Position numbers and translations under genes: made by a program. From contig NZ_JAGGKM010000012.1 of the NCBI RefSeq assembly GCF_017873715.1, positions 1-43,827 on the forward strand: a stretch of 43,827 nt of DNA, in the 5' to 3' direction. The first letter of the stretch is position 1. The number at the start of each line of letters is the position of its first letter. Shown here in pieces: positions 15,445-23,734 of the stretch. The DNA comes from Cytobacillus luteolus. GTDB lineage: Bacteria > Bacillota > Bacilli > Bacillales > Bacillaceae_L. The notes beneath the pieces are model-generated. The model did no database searches. It had not been told where the DNA came from and worked only from the letters and a program-made list of their open reading frames with translations.

Positions 15445-18027
15445 ATGGAACAGTTAAATGCAATTCATCAAAATGCAGTAGAACATACGAAACGAAAAGT
15501 ACTTGAAGATCTTGATCGGTTTTTCGAGTTGAGGCCGGAATTACCTTCATATGAGGAATATATAGAAGAGCGGAACCATTACATAGATCAAATTTGGCTA
15601 AATGTGTGGCTGAATAAAAGCACAAATGCTGTATCAAAACATCTTAAAAAAGTACACCTTCAGGAAGTAGGCTATGATGTCGAGGGTCTTGATAGAAGAT
15701 TAATTATCAAATTATTTCGAACTGAGATGAGAAAATATCGACCATTTGATGTAAATGAATGGTTTACATCAACCTATAAGTCAAATTCAGATCTCTGGGT
15801 AGAATCTTATTCAAAAGCGAGAATTCAATTTATTAAACGGCAAAAAGAAACAGAGGAACAGGAAAAACAAGAAGCTATTAAAGAGCGAGTAACAAGAACG
15901 TCTTTAAAATTAATTCGCAAAAAGCAAGAAGAACTTTATCTCTATCTACGTTACTTTGTTGCGTGTAAGTTAAAAAGTGATATTAAGAGCAAGCCGATGT
16001 ACGAAACAATTGACCCAGTCAAAATTGAGGAATCTTTAACTGAGATCGAAGCCTTTGAGATTATCTATAATACAAGAGTTTCTGATTTTTTGGAAACGTT
16101 AACAGGGAGTGTTCATAAGGTTTCTCTTGAATGGGAGAAAAGACATTACGAATATGAAACGTATTTTTATGTTTATCAAAGACTGATTACGAATTACTTG
16201 TCAGAATTTATACCTAAATGGTTGGTTTCCCAGCTATCACCTAACATTTTAAGTCAATATCAGGATAGCTTTAATGAAGCTCTAACCGAAAAAGTAATGG
16301 GTTCTTTGATACTTGAGCAAATGTATGACTATATTGAATCTTTCTTTTATCGAATAAATGATGAATACCTTTCAGATCTTCTTAATGTTGCGGATTTACC
16401 ATTCGATGTAGAAATTCATAGAGAGAAACTTGAGCAAGACCTTGCAGAAAGAGAAAGAAAAATTGCTGAAGAAAAAGCCGAACTTGAACGTAAGAAGCAA
16501 GAAGAAAAACGCATGCTTGAGGACATTTTTGGAAGAGAATACAGTCCACCAGCTGGCAGGAATATAAGGTATGTCCTACATGTAGGTGAAACAAATACCG
16601 GAAAGACCTTTCAGGCATTAAAAAGAATGAAGGAAGCGGATAGTGGATTGTACTTAGCTCCATTACGCCTTCTAGCATTAGAAGTATATGATAAATTAAA
16701 TGCAGACGGAATTCCATGTTCTTTAAAGACTGGTGAAGAAGAGAAACTCACTAAAGGAGCCAATCATATCTCTAGTACGGTTGAGATGTTCCATGAAAAG
16801 GAATCCTATGACATTGTTGTCATTGATGAAGCACAGATGATTTCCGATAAGGACCGAGGCTTTTCTTGGTATAAGGCAATTACAAAAGCGAATGCAAATG
16901 AGGTTCATATTATCGGAAGTAGAAACATGAAACAAATGATTCTGCAGCTTTTAGGTGATTCAGATATTGAAATTAAGGAATATGAACGTGAAATTCCATT
17001 AGAGGTTGAACAAAAGACCTTTAACATTAAAGATACAAAAAAAGGAGATGCACTCGTCTGCTTTTCGCGAAAGCGTGTATTGGAAATTGCCTCTCATCTT
17101 CAAAACACTAAACGATCTGTTAGTATGATCTATGGAAGTATGCCGCCTGAAACACGAAAAAAGCAGATGCAACGTTTTATAAATGGTGAAACCAATGTAA
17201 TTGTATCAACGGATGCCATTGGAATGGGATTGAATTTACCGATTCGCAGGATTGTTTTTTTAGAAAATGAGAAGTTTGACGGAACAAGAAGAAGAAGATT
17301 GACTTCCCAAGAAGTGAAGCAAATTGCAGGTAGAGCTGGGAGAAAAGGCATATATGACATTGGGAAGGTTGCTTTTACCTCGGATATAAAAGCAATGACA
17401 AAGCTTCTTGAGAAGGAGGATATCTCTATTTCATCTTTTGCAATTGCACCAACTTCAAGTGTATTTGAACGTTTTCAGCGTTATTCACGAAAACTAGGTG
17501 CATTCTTTGAACTATGGGAAAAGTTTGAAAGCCCAAAGGGAACAAAAAAGGCATCGCTCGCTGAAGAACGTGAACTATACGAGATGGTTAGAGATACTGA
17601 TATAGAAGCAAGACTTTCGGTGCAAGAGCTGTATGGTTTTCTGCATTTACCTTTTTCACCACATGACCCTGGGTTGGCAGATCAATGGAAGGAAACCATG
17701 TATGCAATTATTAATCGAGAGGAATTACCTGAACCACGAATTAAGACAGGTTCACTTGAAGAACTTGAGCTTTCCTATAAAGCTGTCGGATTACATCTTC
17801 TCTTTTTGTATCGGTTAGAAAGGCGTACAGAGGCGCTCTATTGGGAACGAGTGCGAGAAGAAATTAGTGATGGGGTGCATGATAGCCTAATTACCGAAGT
17901 GAAAAAAATCAAGAAGAAATGCAGGAAATGTAATAAGCAGCTTCCATGGGACTTTTCATTTCAGATATGTAATGAATGTCATGCAGACCGTTCACAATCT
18001 CGATATAAGAACTATTACCATAGATGA
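15445..18027 (+). CDS. Suv3-like DExH RNA helicase with N-terminal extension and C-terminal zinc ribbon
   Basis: An 860-aa SF2 helicase closest in motif style to the Suv3 (SUPV3L1) family. Walker A is GETNTGKTFQAL near residue 379; YLAPLRLLALE is motif Ia; motif II is DEAQM near 461; TDAIGMGLNLPIRR and QIAGRAGRKG near 626 are motifs V and VI. Residues 1-370 match nothing I recognise; they include a highly charged coiled coil just before the helicase core. At about 825-850 two CxxC pairs (CRKC and CNEC) suggest a zinc ribbon. Suv3 works with exoribonuclease in mitochondrial RNA decay; a role in RNA turnover here is inference. ATG 15445 has AAGGAG upstream. The stop is 20 bp before the PBP4 reading frame. 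Confidence 0.9.
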   Translation: MEQLNAIHQNAVEHTKRKVLEDLDRFFELRPELPSYEEYIEERNHYIDQIWLNVWLNKSTNAVSKHLKKVHLQEVGYDVEGLDRRLIIKLFRTEMRKYRPFDVNEWFTSTYKSNSDLWVESYSKARIQFIKRQKETEEQEKQEAIKERVTRTSLKLIRKKQEELYLYLRYFVACKLKSDIKSKPMYETIDPVKIEESLTEIEAFEIIYNTRVSDFLETLTGSVHKVSLEWEKRHYEYETYFYVYQRLITNYLSEFIPKWLVSQLSPNILSQYQDSFNEALTEKVMGSLILEQMYDYIESFFYRINDEYLSDLLNVADLPFDVEIHREKLEQDLAERERKIAEEKAELERKKQEEKRMLEDIFGREYSPPAGRNIRYVLHVGETNTGKTFQALKRMKEADSGLYLAPLRLLALEVYDKLNADGIPCSLKTGEEEKLTKGANHISSTVEMFHEKESYDIVVIDEAQMISDKDRGFSWYKAITKANANEVHIIGSRNMKQMILQLLGDSDIEIKEYEREIPLEVEQKTFNIKDTKKGDALVCFSRKRVLEIASHLQNTKRSVSMIYGSMPPETRKKQMQRFINGETNVIVSTDAIGMGLNLPIRRIVFLENEKFDGTRRRRLTSQEVKQIAGRAGRKGIYDIGKVAFTSDIKAMTKLLEKEDISISSFAIAPTSSVFERFQRYSRKLGAFFELWEKFESPKGTKKASLAEERELYEMVRDTDIEARLSVQELYGFLHLPFSPHDPGLADQWKETMYAIINREELPEPRIKTGSLEELELSYKAVGLHLLFLYRLERRTEALYWERVREEISDGVHDSLITEVKKIKKKCRKCNKQLPWDFSFQICNECHADRSQSRYKNYYHR

Positions 18028-18082
18028 TTGAAAGGTGGTATAAGTCATCAGAAAGATAATTCGTAAAAAGATAATCCTTCTA

Positions 18083-19507
18083 TTGTTAGTGGGTTTTATC
18101 TATAGTGTACCAATTCAAACAGTGCAAGCAGCAGAAATAGGCTCGTTAACCTCCGAGCTCAACCTCTTTTTGGAAAATGAGCCAGATTTAAAAGGAACCA
18201 TTGTAGGAGTTAGTATTCGATCGGCAACAACAGGGGAGCTAATTTATCAGCATAATGGCAATACAAGGCTGCGGCCCGCTTCTAACATGAAGTTGTTAAC
18301 AGCTGCCGCTGCCCTGTCAGCGCTTGGAGAGAATTACACATTTAAGACAGAGATCCTAACAGATGGAAAAGTTCGAAATGACACATTAAAAGGGAATCTT
18401 TTTTTAAAAGGAAAAGGGGACCCAACCCTATTAACAGAAGACTTTGATCAGATGGCTTCTGAGCTTTCGAAAAAGGGAATTAGATATATTCGTGGTGATC
18501 TGATAGCTGATGACAGTTGGTATGATGATGTTAGATATTCGGTAGATTTACCATGGAGTGATGAAACTGCTTATTACGGTGGACAAGTTTCTGCTCTAAC
18601 AGCTGCTCCGGATAAGGATTATGATACAGGAGCAGTACGAATTAGCGTCCGACCTGGTGATAAAGCGGGAAAAAAAGCTATCATTAAAGTAACACCTAAA
18701 ACGAACTATGTGGTTATCAAAAACCGGGTTATAACAGTAGAGAATGAAGAAAAGAAGCAGCTCGAAATTACCCGTAAGCATGGATCGAACGAAATATTAA
18801 TACAAGGAAGGATACCGATTGACTCGAAGCCTTACAAAGAATGGGTCGCCGTTTGGGAGCCGACTGGCCTAGCTTTAGACCTTTTTAAACAAGCCTTGAA
18901 TAAAGAAGAAATTAAAGTAGTAGGTAAATCAAGATTTGATAAGACCCCGAATGAGGCAACACCAATCACTGATCACCATTCAATGCCGTTAAAGGACTTA
19001 TTCATTCCTTTTATGAAGCTTAGTAATAATGTCCATGCTGAAACGCTGGTTAAGGAAATGGGTCGGGTAATAAAAGGTTCTGGTACCTGGGAAAGTGGAC
19101 TCGATGTCATGAATTCAGAGATGTCAAAACTTGGACTGAATACAGCTTCGTGTGTTATTCGAGATGGGTCGGGTATATCTCATATCAATTTAATATCGAC
19201 GAATGAGGTCTCAAAGCTACTTTTCAATAGCCAATCGCAACCCTGGTTTCCTGTTTATCTTCAATCACTACCTGTTGCTGGTAATATGGATAGGATGACT
19301 GGAGGAACTTTACGACATCGTCTAAGTACTGTTGGGAATGTCTATGCTAAAACAGGTACTTTGACAACTGTAAGTTCAATATCAGGTTATATTGATACGA
19401 AAAGTGGAAATAAGCTGATCTTCTCAATTATTCTGAATAATTTATTAGAGGACACAAAGGGAAAAGCGATTGAAGATAAGATGATTGAGTTGATTTCAAA
19501 CTATTAA
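18083..19507 (+). CDS. dacC: D-Ala-D-Ala carboxypeptidase/endopeptidase, PBP4 (DacC type)
   Basis: A class C penicillin-binding protein that trims cell-wall peptides outside the membrane. The active-site SxxK is in PASNMKLLTAAAAL, SxN in KLSNNVHAE, and KTG in AKTGTLTTVSSISGY. It is co-linear with Bacillus subtilis DacC (491 aa), including GKGDPTLL and PWSDETAYYGG. The start is uncertain. Coordinates use the first canonical codon, TTG 18083, but this removes the charged part of the signal peptide. The open frame continues upstream to 18044 and encodes IRKIIRKKIILLLLVGF before the VQA-AE cleavage site. A good AAAGGTGG lies 8 nt before ATC 18047, so translation may start at a non-standard AUC, or an ATG has been lost. 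Confidence 0.9.
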   Translation: MLVGFIYSVPIQTVQAAEIGSLTSELNLFLENEPDLKGTIVGVSIRSATTGELIYQHNGNTRLRPASNMKLLTAAAALSALGENYTFKTEILTDGKVRNDTLKGNLFLKGKGDPTLLTEDFDQMASELSKKGIRYIRGDLIADDSWYDDVRYSVDLPWSDETAYYGGQVSALTAAPDKDYDTGAVRISVRPGDKAGKKAIIKVTPKTNYVVIKNRVITVENEEKKQLEITRKHGSNEILIQGRIPIDSKPYKEWVAVWEPTGLALDLFKQALNKEEIKVVGKSRFDKTPNEATPITDHHSMPLKDLFIPFMKLSNNVHAETLVKEMGRVIKGSGTWESGLDVMNSEMSKLGLNTASCVIRDGSGISHINLISTNEVSKLLFNSQSQPWFPVYLQSLPVAGNMDRMTGGTLRHRLSTVGNVYAKTGTLTTVSSISGYIDTKSGNKLIFSIILNNLLEDTKGKAIEDKMIELISNY

Positions 19508-19591
19508 GGTAGACTCTTGTTAATGGTTGAGGTGTCACATATACAGTTGACAGGTGCGAAATTTTTGAAAAATTGTATAATTAGTTAAAGG

Positions 19592-19619
19592 ACAACTCAA
19601 GTTGGGTTGTTCTTTTTTT
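19592..19619 (+). terminator. Terminator after PBP4 gene
   Basis: ACAACTC-AAGTT-GGGTTGT, a 7-bp stem with one U-G pair, followed by TCTTTTTTT. Confidence 0.75.
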
Positions 19620-19651
19620 ACAATATAAATTTAGTATAGAATGGTGATTTC

Positions 19652-20203
19652 ATGGAAGAAAGACTATTAGATTTGTTTTTTCAATATAGGGAGATGGCAA
19701 TACTAATTAGTTTGCTAGCAAGTGTGCTTGTTGCAGTTTTAGGAATTGTTCCCAGTGTCTTTGTTACAGCTGCAAATATTTTGTTCTTTGGTTTTGTTCA
19801 AGGAACTTTAATTTCTTTTGCTGGTGAAGCAATTGGTGCACTAGTTGCATTCTTATTATATAGAAAGGGTTTTAAGAATATTTCTAAGAAACATTTAGAA
19901 AAATATCCTAAGCTAGGTAAGTTAATTCAATCTGAAGGTAAAGATGCATTTTTGCTTATTCTCTCACTAAGGTTGCTACCATTTGTTCCATCTGGACTCG
20001 TAACGTTTGCAGGAGCAATTGGAAAGGTATCTATTGGATTATTTACCGTTGCTAGTACCGTTGGCAAAGTTCCAGCATTGTTAATAGAGGCTTATTCTGT
20101 TAATTTTGTATTTCAAATGGAATGGCAACAAAAATTAGTTTTTTCAATTATATCACTTGGAATCTTGGCTTTTGTACTTTTCAAAAACAAGCGAAAACTG
20201 TAA
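19652..20203 (+). CDS. TVP38/TMEM64 (VTT-domain) family membrane protein
   Basis: A 183-aa protein with about five hydrophobic segments. The VTT/SNARE-associated core is visible: GIVPSVFVTAANILFFGF, GEAIGALVAFLLYR with a positively charged following loop, and LRLLPFVPSGLVTFAGA. Relatives of this DedA superfamily are implicated in lipid transport across membranes, but this protein's substrate is not known. It is slightly shorter than many bacterial members (about 200-220 aa). Start ATG 19652 is preceded by the weak site TGGTGAT. Monocistronic, after a terminator and 63 bp before the next gene. Confidence 0.86.
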   Translation: MEERLLDLFFQYREMAILISLLASVLVAVLGIVPSVFVTAANILFFGFVQGTLISFAGEAIGALVAFLLYRKGFKNISKKHLEKYPKLGKLIQSEGKDAFLLILSLRLLPFVPSGLVTFAGAIGKVSIGLFTVASTVGKVPALLIEAYSVNFVFQMEWQQKLVFSIISLGILAFVLFKNKRKL

Positions 20204-20266
20204 AAATTTCTATTTTCTCTCTTGTCCACATATACTGAACTATCTACAACAAGGGGGAAACGAACT

Positions 20267-20872
20267 ATGTCTGCCGGTTTGCTATCGATGATTTTGGTCG
20301 TATGCTTTATTTTAAGTACTCTTTTTTACATAAGCTTTCAAAATAAAAGCAAGGTTTCTTTGATGTCAGGTATGGTTGTCGCAATGGGGATTGGTATGAT
20401 TATCGGTCTCTTATGTGGAGTCATTTTCGGAATTGCATTTAAGGGTAACTTGTTTATATCAACTGTTTATAGTGTCAGTTTTGGCGTCATAATTGGTGGT
20501 GCATTAGGCTCGCTTTATGGTATTATTGCTTTTCTAGATGGTATTTTATCAGGATTAATGGGTGGAATGATGGGTGCGATGTTGGGTGAAATGGTATTGC
20601 CACAGTATCATGAACTATCCACTCGATTACTCTTTGTTTTCTTCCTAGTATTGTCATTTATCTTACTTTATTTAATTGTAAGAGAATCTAATAATAATGG
20701 CTTGATTGCCCGTTTTTGTCAAAACCCTCTGAACATTACTATTATGTTTGTCTTGATTTTACTACTATCAAACTTGTTTGGCCCTGTATGGAGTGACATT
20801 GATGAAACTAAACATAATCATCATTCGTCTTCCTATAATGAACCCTTTTACAGTATTAGAACGTATGTATAG
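20267..20872 (+). CDS. Glycine-rich polytopic membrane protein, function unknown
   Basis: I do not recognise this 201-aa protein. It has about six hydrophobic segments. The middle is rich in small residues (MVVAMGIGMIIGLLCGVIFG, GVIIGGALGSLYG, LSGLMGGMMGAMLGEM), giving tight glycine-zipper helix packing. The C-terminus is a polar tail with two adjacent His residues (HNHHSSSYNEP). ATG 20267 is chosen because AAGGGGG lies 9 nt upstream; an in-frame TTG 45 bp earlier has no ribosome binding site and encodes a polar stretch. It is followed closely by a frameshifted small gene. Confidence 0.75.
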   Translation: MSAGLLSMILVVCFILSTLFYISFQNKSKVSLMSGMVVAMGIGMIIGLLCGVIFGIAFKGNLFISTVYSVSFGVIIGGALGSLYGIIAFLDGILSGLMGGMMGAMLGEMVLPQYHELSTRLLFVFFLVLSFILLYLIVRESNNNGLIARFCQNPLNITIMFVLILLLSNLFGPVWSDIDETKHNHHSSSYNEPFYSIRTYV

Positions 20873-20901
20873 AGACATACTTGAGGAAAAGGAGTGTTCA
20901 T

Positions 20902-21188
20902 ATGCAGGTTAATTATAAGCCTAATGTGAAGACAAATAGTCAAACAAAAAAAACTTAAACTTACGTGCAGTTTTAAATTATATAGGTGTATTACTAACTA
21001 TAAGTTTGTTGCTTACCATTTTCACTGTCCCTTTATCACTTAATGATGAGTTAGAATTCTACTATAATACTGAATTACTATTAAAAGAGTATAAGCTTAT
21101 TAATTTCATTGCTTTTAGTATTGGATCTGCAGTTATCTACTTTTTAGCAGTGAATATCTATTGTTTATGGTCAAAGCAAAATCGATAA
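20902..21188 (+). pseudogene. Small membrane protein gene interrupted by a frameshift in an A8 run
   Basis: ATG 20902 with AAAGGAG upstream opens a frame for 18 codons (MQVNYKPNVKTNSQTKKT) that stops at 20956. The shifted frame reads on from the same place through NLNLRAVLNYIGVLLTISL to 21188, giving two hydrophobic segments. The join falls at eight A residues, 20946-20953. A one-base change in that run restores a protein of about 95 aa. It may be real decay, phase variation, programmed slippage or a sequencing error. A TTG at 21006 could start only a truncated product. Function unknown. Confidence 0.7.
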
Positions 21189-21204
21189 TAGAGGAGAGTT
21201 TAAT

Positions 21205-21933
21205 GTGGGTGAGGAGAAGATCATTAATCCATTTCAAGCAGCAGAAATGTTTGTAAACATGTATTATCCTGATTGTAATGGAGCCTTGCTAGCGGGGAGT
21301 GTTGTAAGAGGGGAAGCTACGGATACATCAGATCTTGATATTATTGTGTTTGATAGCAAAATGGATTCTTCCTACAGGGAATCTAGCATTAAGTTTGGGT
21401 GGCATATCGAACTATTTGTACATAATTTAGACTCGTACAAATCCTTTTTTATAAGTGATTGTGAAAGAGCTAGACCTTCATTACCCAGGATGGTTTCAGA
21501 AGGTTTTGTTTTAAAGGATGATGGCATAATTAGCTCTATAAAGAATGAAGCATGCCTACTGTTAGAGAACGGTCCCGAAGAGTGGTCGTCAGACATCATA
21601 AGGATCAAACGCTATTTTATAACTGATACGTTGGATGACTTTATAGGAAGTGAACAACGAGCTGAAGAGATTTTTATAGCTGGAACACTCGCTGAAATGG
21701 TAAGTGAATTTGTATTAAGAACGAATAAGAACTGGATCGGTACATCTAAATGGATTTACCGGTCATTAAAGGAATATGATAAAGAGTTTGCAAAACGTTT
21801 TGTAGACGCTTTTGACTGTTATTATCAAACGGGTGAAAAACATAAAGTAATTCAAATCGTAGATAGTGTACTTGAACCCCATGGCGGAAGATTGTTTGAA
21901 GGGTTTTTACTAGGGAAGAAAAACAATAAGTAG
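21205..21933 (+). CDS. Nucleotidyltransferase-domain protein
   Basis: A 242-aa protein with an N-terminal Pol-beta-type nucleotidyltransferase motif: LLAGSVVRGEATDTSDLDII near residues 28-47 (Gly-Ser and the DxD metal pair), then a third acidic residue in WHIELFVH. The remaining 150 residues are helical and resemble the C-terminal half of aminoglycoside or KNTase-like nucleotidyltransferases, but I cannot assign a substrate. The GTG start follows GAGGAGAG by about 8 nt. An ATG two bases earlier is in another frame. Monocistronic with its own terminator. There is no HEPN partner, so a toxin-antitoxin role is not supported. Confidence 0.82.
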   Translation: MGEEKIINPFQAAEMFVNMYYPDCNGALLAGSVVRGEATDTSDLDIIVFDSKMDSSYRESSIKFGWHIELFVHNLDSYKSFFISDCERARPSLPRMVSEGFVLKDDGIISSIKNEACLLLENGPEEWSSDIIRIKRYFITDTLDDFIGSEQRAEEIFIAGTLAEMVSEFVLRTNKNWIGTSKWIYRSLKEYDKEFAKRFVDAFDCYYQTGEKHKVIQIVDSVLEPHGGRLFEGFLLGKKNNK

Positions 21934-21934
21934 T

Positions 21935-21961
21935 AAGCGACCTATGTAGGGTCGCTTTTTT
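21935..21961 (+). terminator. Terminator after nucleotidyltransferase gene
   Basis: AAGCGACC (21935) pairs with GGTCGCTT (21950), an 8-bp stem followed by T6. Confidence 0.85.
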
Positions 21962-22047
21962 GTGACTAAAATAGATTACTTATATGGTATAATTTACAAA
22001 TATATTTTGTTGAAGCATTTAAATATCAATAGAAACGAGGTAAATAG

Positions 22048-22389
22048 ATGATTTTACATATTTTAGAGGTAGATACATGGTTAAAGGCAAAAAATGAAGG
22101 GATGTACACCCCTTCAAGTCTTGAAGATGAAGGCTTTATCCATTGTTCTACAAAAGATCAGGTGTTAGAAGTAGCAAATTTTTTATATAAGGGACAGGAA
22201 AACTTAGTTTTACTATGCATTGACTCTATTAAAGTTAGAGCAGAAATTGTGTATGAGGATTTATATGAAACTGGAAAACTCTACCCACATATTTATGGTG
22301 GTATGAACGTTGACGCAGTTGCAAATGTCGTTCCATTCTTACCTAATAGTGATGGAACATTTAGACTACCTAAAGAATTAAAGGAATAA
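22048..22389 (+). CDS. DUF952 family protein
   Basis: A 113-aa soluble protein of the DUF952 type. Landmarks are ILHILEVDTWLKAK, the conserved GFIHCSTKDQV (Cys and His) near residue 30, a middle YEDLYETGKLYPHIYGG, and a C-terminal VVPFLPNSDGTF. Structures of relatives have been compared with ADP-ribosyltransferase-like folds, but no reaction is established. ATG 22048 has AACGAGG upstream, and a TATAAT-like -10 lies at about 21988. Possibly the first gene of a loose run of small genes up to 23150, most of the others being broken. Confidence 0.85.
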   Translation: MILHILEVDTWLKAKNEGMYTPSSLEDEGFIHCSTKDQVLEVANFLYKGQENLVLLCIDSIKVRAEIVYEDLYETGKLYPHIYGGMNVDAVANVVPFLPNSDGTFRLPKELKE

Positions 22390-22428
22390 AACACATAATA
22401 ATTTTTATTACAGGTGGAAGGAGTATTT

Positions 22429-22692
22429 ATGCTTTTTATATAAATTATTCTTTTAGTATTCATCAGTATTGCCTGTTTTGTTGAAGGGACCAATGAACGT
22501 AAAGGGCTCAAATTAACAATAAGTATTCCCGTTGCATTCTTTCTTTCTTTTATTATGGAAGTTACAACAAGTTTATTGTTTGTAGATAATATTTCAGGCT
22601 TACCTCTTGTTTTGATATACTATTTTCTGCCTTTATTATCGTTTTCAGCTTTTCAACTTCTTTTATATGATATTAGATTGTTTGATAAATAA
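22429..22692 (+). pseudogene. Small membrane protein gene with in-frame stop at codon 5
   Basis: AAGGAG at 22417-22422 and ATG 22429 give a strong start, but codon 5 is TAA (22441). The same frame then stays open for 82 codons, encoding three hydrophobic segments (IILLVFISIACFVEG, SIPVAFFLSFIMEV, LVLIYYFLPLLSFSAF) and ending LLLYDIRLFDK. An intact form would be about 87 aa. A single-base change explains the break. No start with a ribosome binding site exists after the stop. I do not recognise the family. Confidence 0.65.
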
Positions 22693-22716
22693 TTGTTTGG
22701 GACGGAGGAGAGATCA

Positions 22717-22903
22717 TTGTCAATAGAGTTGATTATTATCCTATGCTTGGTGTTTTTTGCTGCTCTCTATTTTACTATTAAAAGCAATCTCAAATGGTAT
22801 TGATCAATCAAATGAAGTTAAGCTATTAAGAAGAGAGTTAGCTGAACTAAAAAAAGTAAAAGCGGAGGAACAAGGGAAACATTTTGTAAACACTAAGGCT
22901 TAA
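22717..22903 (+). pseudogene. Small membrane-anchored coiled-coil protein gene, frameshifted
   Basis: TTG 22717 follows ACGGAGGAG. The first frame gives SIELIIILCLVFFAALYFTI, a membrane helix, and then stops at 22801. The +1 frame continues LLLKAISNGIDQSNEVKLLR and a charged helix RRELAELKKVKAEEQGKHF to TAA 22901. A one-base indel around 22750-22785 would join them into about 62 aa: a membrane anchor plus a short coiled coil. The next gene starts 16 bp later. Function unknown. Confidence 0.62.
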
Positions 22904-22919
22904 TAAACGGGGGTTAAGT

Positions 22920-23150
22920 ATGTATTTACTTTTGTCGATGGTGCTTAGCGCACTATTAGGTTTTGTTTTATTTATGATGGGACCGTTAGTAGGAGGTATA
23001 ATTGCTTTTGGAATTGTAGTTGGCTGTATATTTAGAGGGCTATATCTTCTAACAGAGATACATAAGAAATTGTCTACGATCTCGCCTTCTAAAACTAGAG
23101 TTGATAAAGCGTATGAAGATTATCTAGAAAAACGAAATACCCAAAGTTAG
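22920..23150 (+). CDS. Small membrane protein, function unknown
   Basis: A 76-aa protein with two hydrophobic segments (LLSMVLSALLGFVLFMM and GGIIAFGIVVGCIFRGLYLL), then a charged cytoplasmic tail of about 33 residues ending in DYLEKRNTQS. The start ATG follows CGGGGGTT. It is intact, unlike its two upstream neighbours. An inverted repeat AGGCTGT/ACAGCCT follows (23160-23180) without a T run. I do not recognise the family. Confidence 0.62.
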   Translation: MYLLLSMVLSALLGFVLFMMGPLVGGIIAFGIVVGCIFRGLYLLTEIHKKLSTISPSKTRVDKAYEDYLEKRNTQS

Positions 23151-23199
23151 AGGAAAAGATAGGCTGTTGTGATGACAGCCTGAACTCTCTATTTCATCC

Positions 23200-23346
23200 T
23201 TATCCTTTTTTACTTTTTGATTGATTAATTGAAACATTCTTTGGTCTTTTAGGGTAAGATGGTTTGTCGCCATCCTCGGGTCCTGTTAGATTATTTCTTT
23301 GATCAAGAACTTTTCCTGTAAATTCAACTGGGTTTTGCTCGGTCAC
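23200..23346 (-). CDS. Small basic hypothetical protein (48 aa)
   Basis: A polar protein with no hydrophobic segment: TEQNPVEFTGKVLDQRNNLT, then PEDGDKPSYPKRPKNVSINQ and a Lys/Ser-rich tail. The case for a gene is a near-perfect GGAGGTG 9 nt before GTG 23346, an open frame to TAA 23200, and a composition that looks coded. TTG codons directly upstream are alternative starts. Function unknown; not recognised. Confidence 0.6.
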   Translation of the reverse strand: MTEQNPVEFTGKVLDQRNNLTGPEDGDKPSYPKRPKNVSINQSKSKKG

Positions 23347-23390
23347 CAACAATCACCTCCATTCACTAAGGTGGAACAAATCTTTGTCTT

Positions 23391-23630
23391 TCATTTATAC
23401 CTTTTTTTAGCAATTTTATAGAAGAGTAATGAAAATAGTCCCGTAATAGTTATTGCTATATAAGTTAATGTATTATTATGTGAAATTCTTTGGGAAACAA
23501 CATCTCCTCTATTCAGTAATCTCCAAAAAATTGCATTATCATTATTTTTAACAACCTTTACAGCAGTAAAAAAACCAAATATATAACCAGGGAACAGAAA
23601 AATAAAAACGAGAATATCCATTGTATTCAT
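23391..23630 (-). CDS. Small two-helix membrane protein
   Basis: A 79-aa protein with hydrophobic segments at about 5-25 (ILVFIFLFPGYIFGFFTAV) and 55-72 (LTYIAITITGLFSLLFY), a polar middle, and a basic C-terminus (KIAKKRYK). The ribosome binding site AGGAGG lies 7 nt before ATG 23630. It is close upstream of the other minus-strand small gene and may be cotranscribed with it. I do not recognise the family. Confidence 0.68.
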   Translation of the reverse strand: MNTMDILVFIFLFPGYIFGFFTAVKVVKNNDNAIFWRLLNRGDVVSQRISHNNTLTYIAITITGLFSLLFYKIAKKRYK

Positions 23631-23734
23631 TGAAAGCCTCCTAGTTATTTTTTAGTATCCTATTTTTGAAAAATAAAATACATCTTCGAAACTTTTTAGA
23701 GCAAACTATTGCTTAAAAGGTGGTGAGCGGTTTT

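Noticed and set aside
21205-21933. MNT/HEPN toxin-antitoxin module
   Set aside because: The nucleotidyltransferase is larger than an MNT antitoxin and has no HEPN partner on either side.
23157-23185. Terminator after the 76-aa membrane protein
   Set aside because: AGGCTGT/ACAGCCT is a clean inverted repeat but is followed by GAACTCTC with no T run, so I do not call it a terminator.
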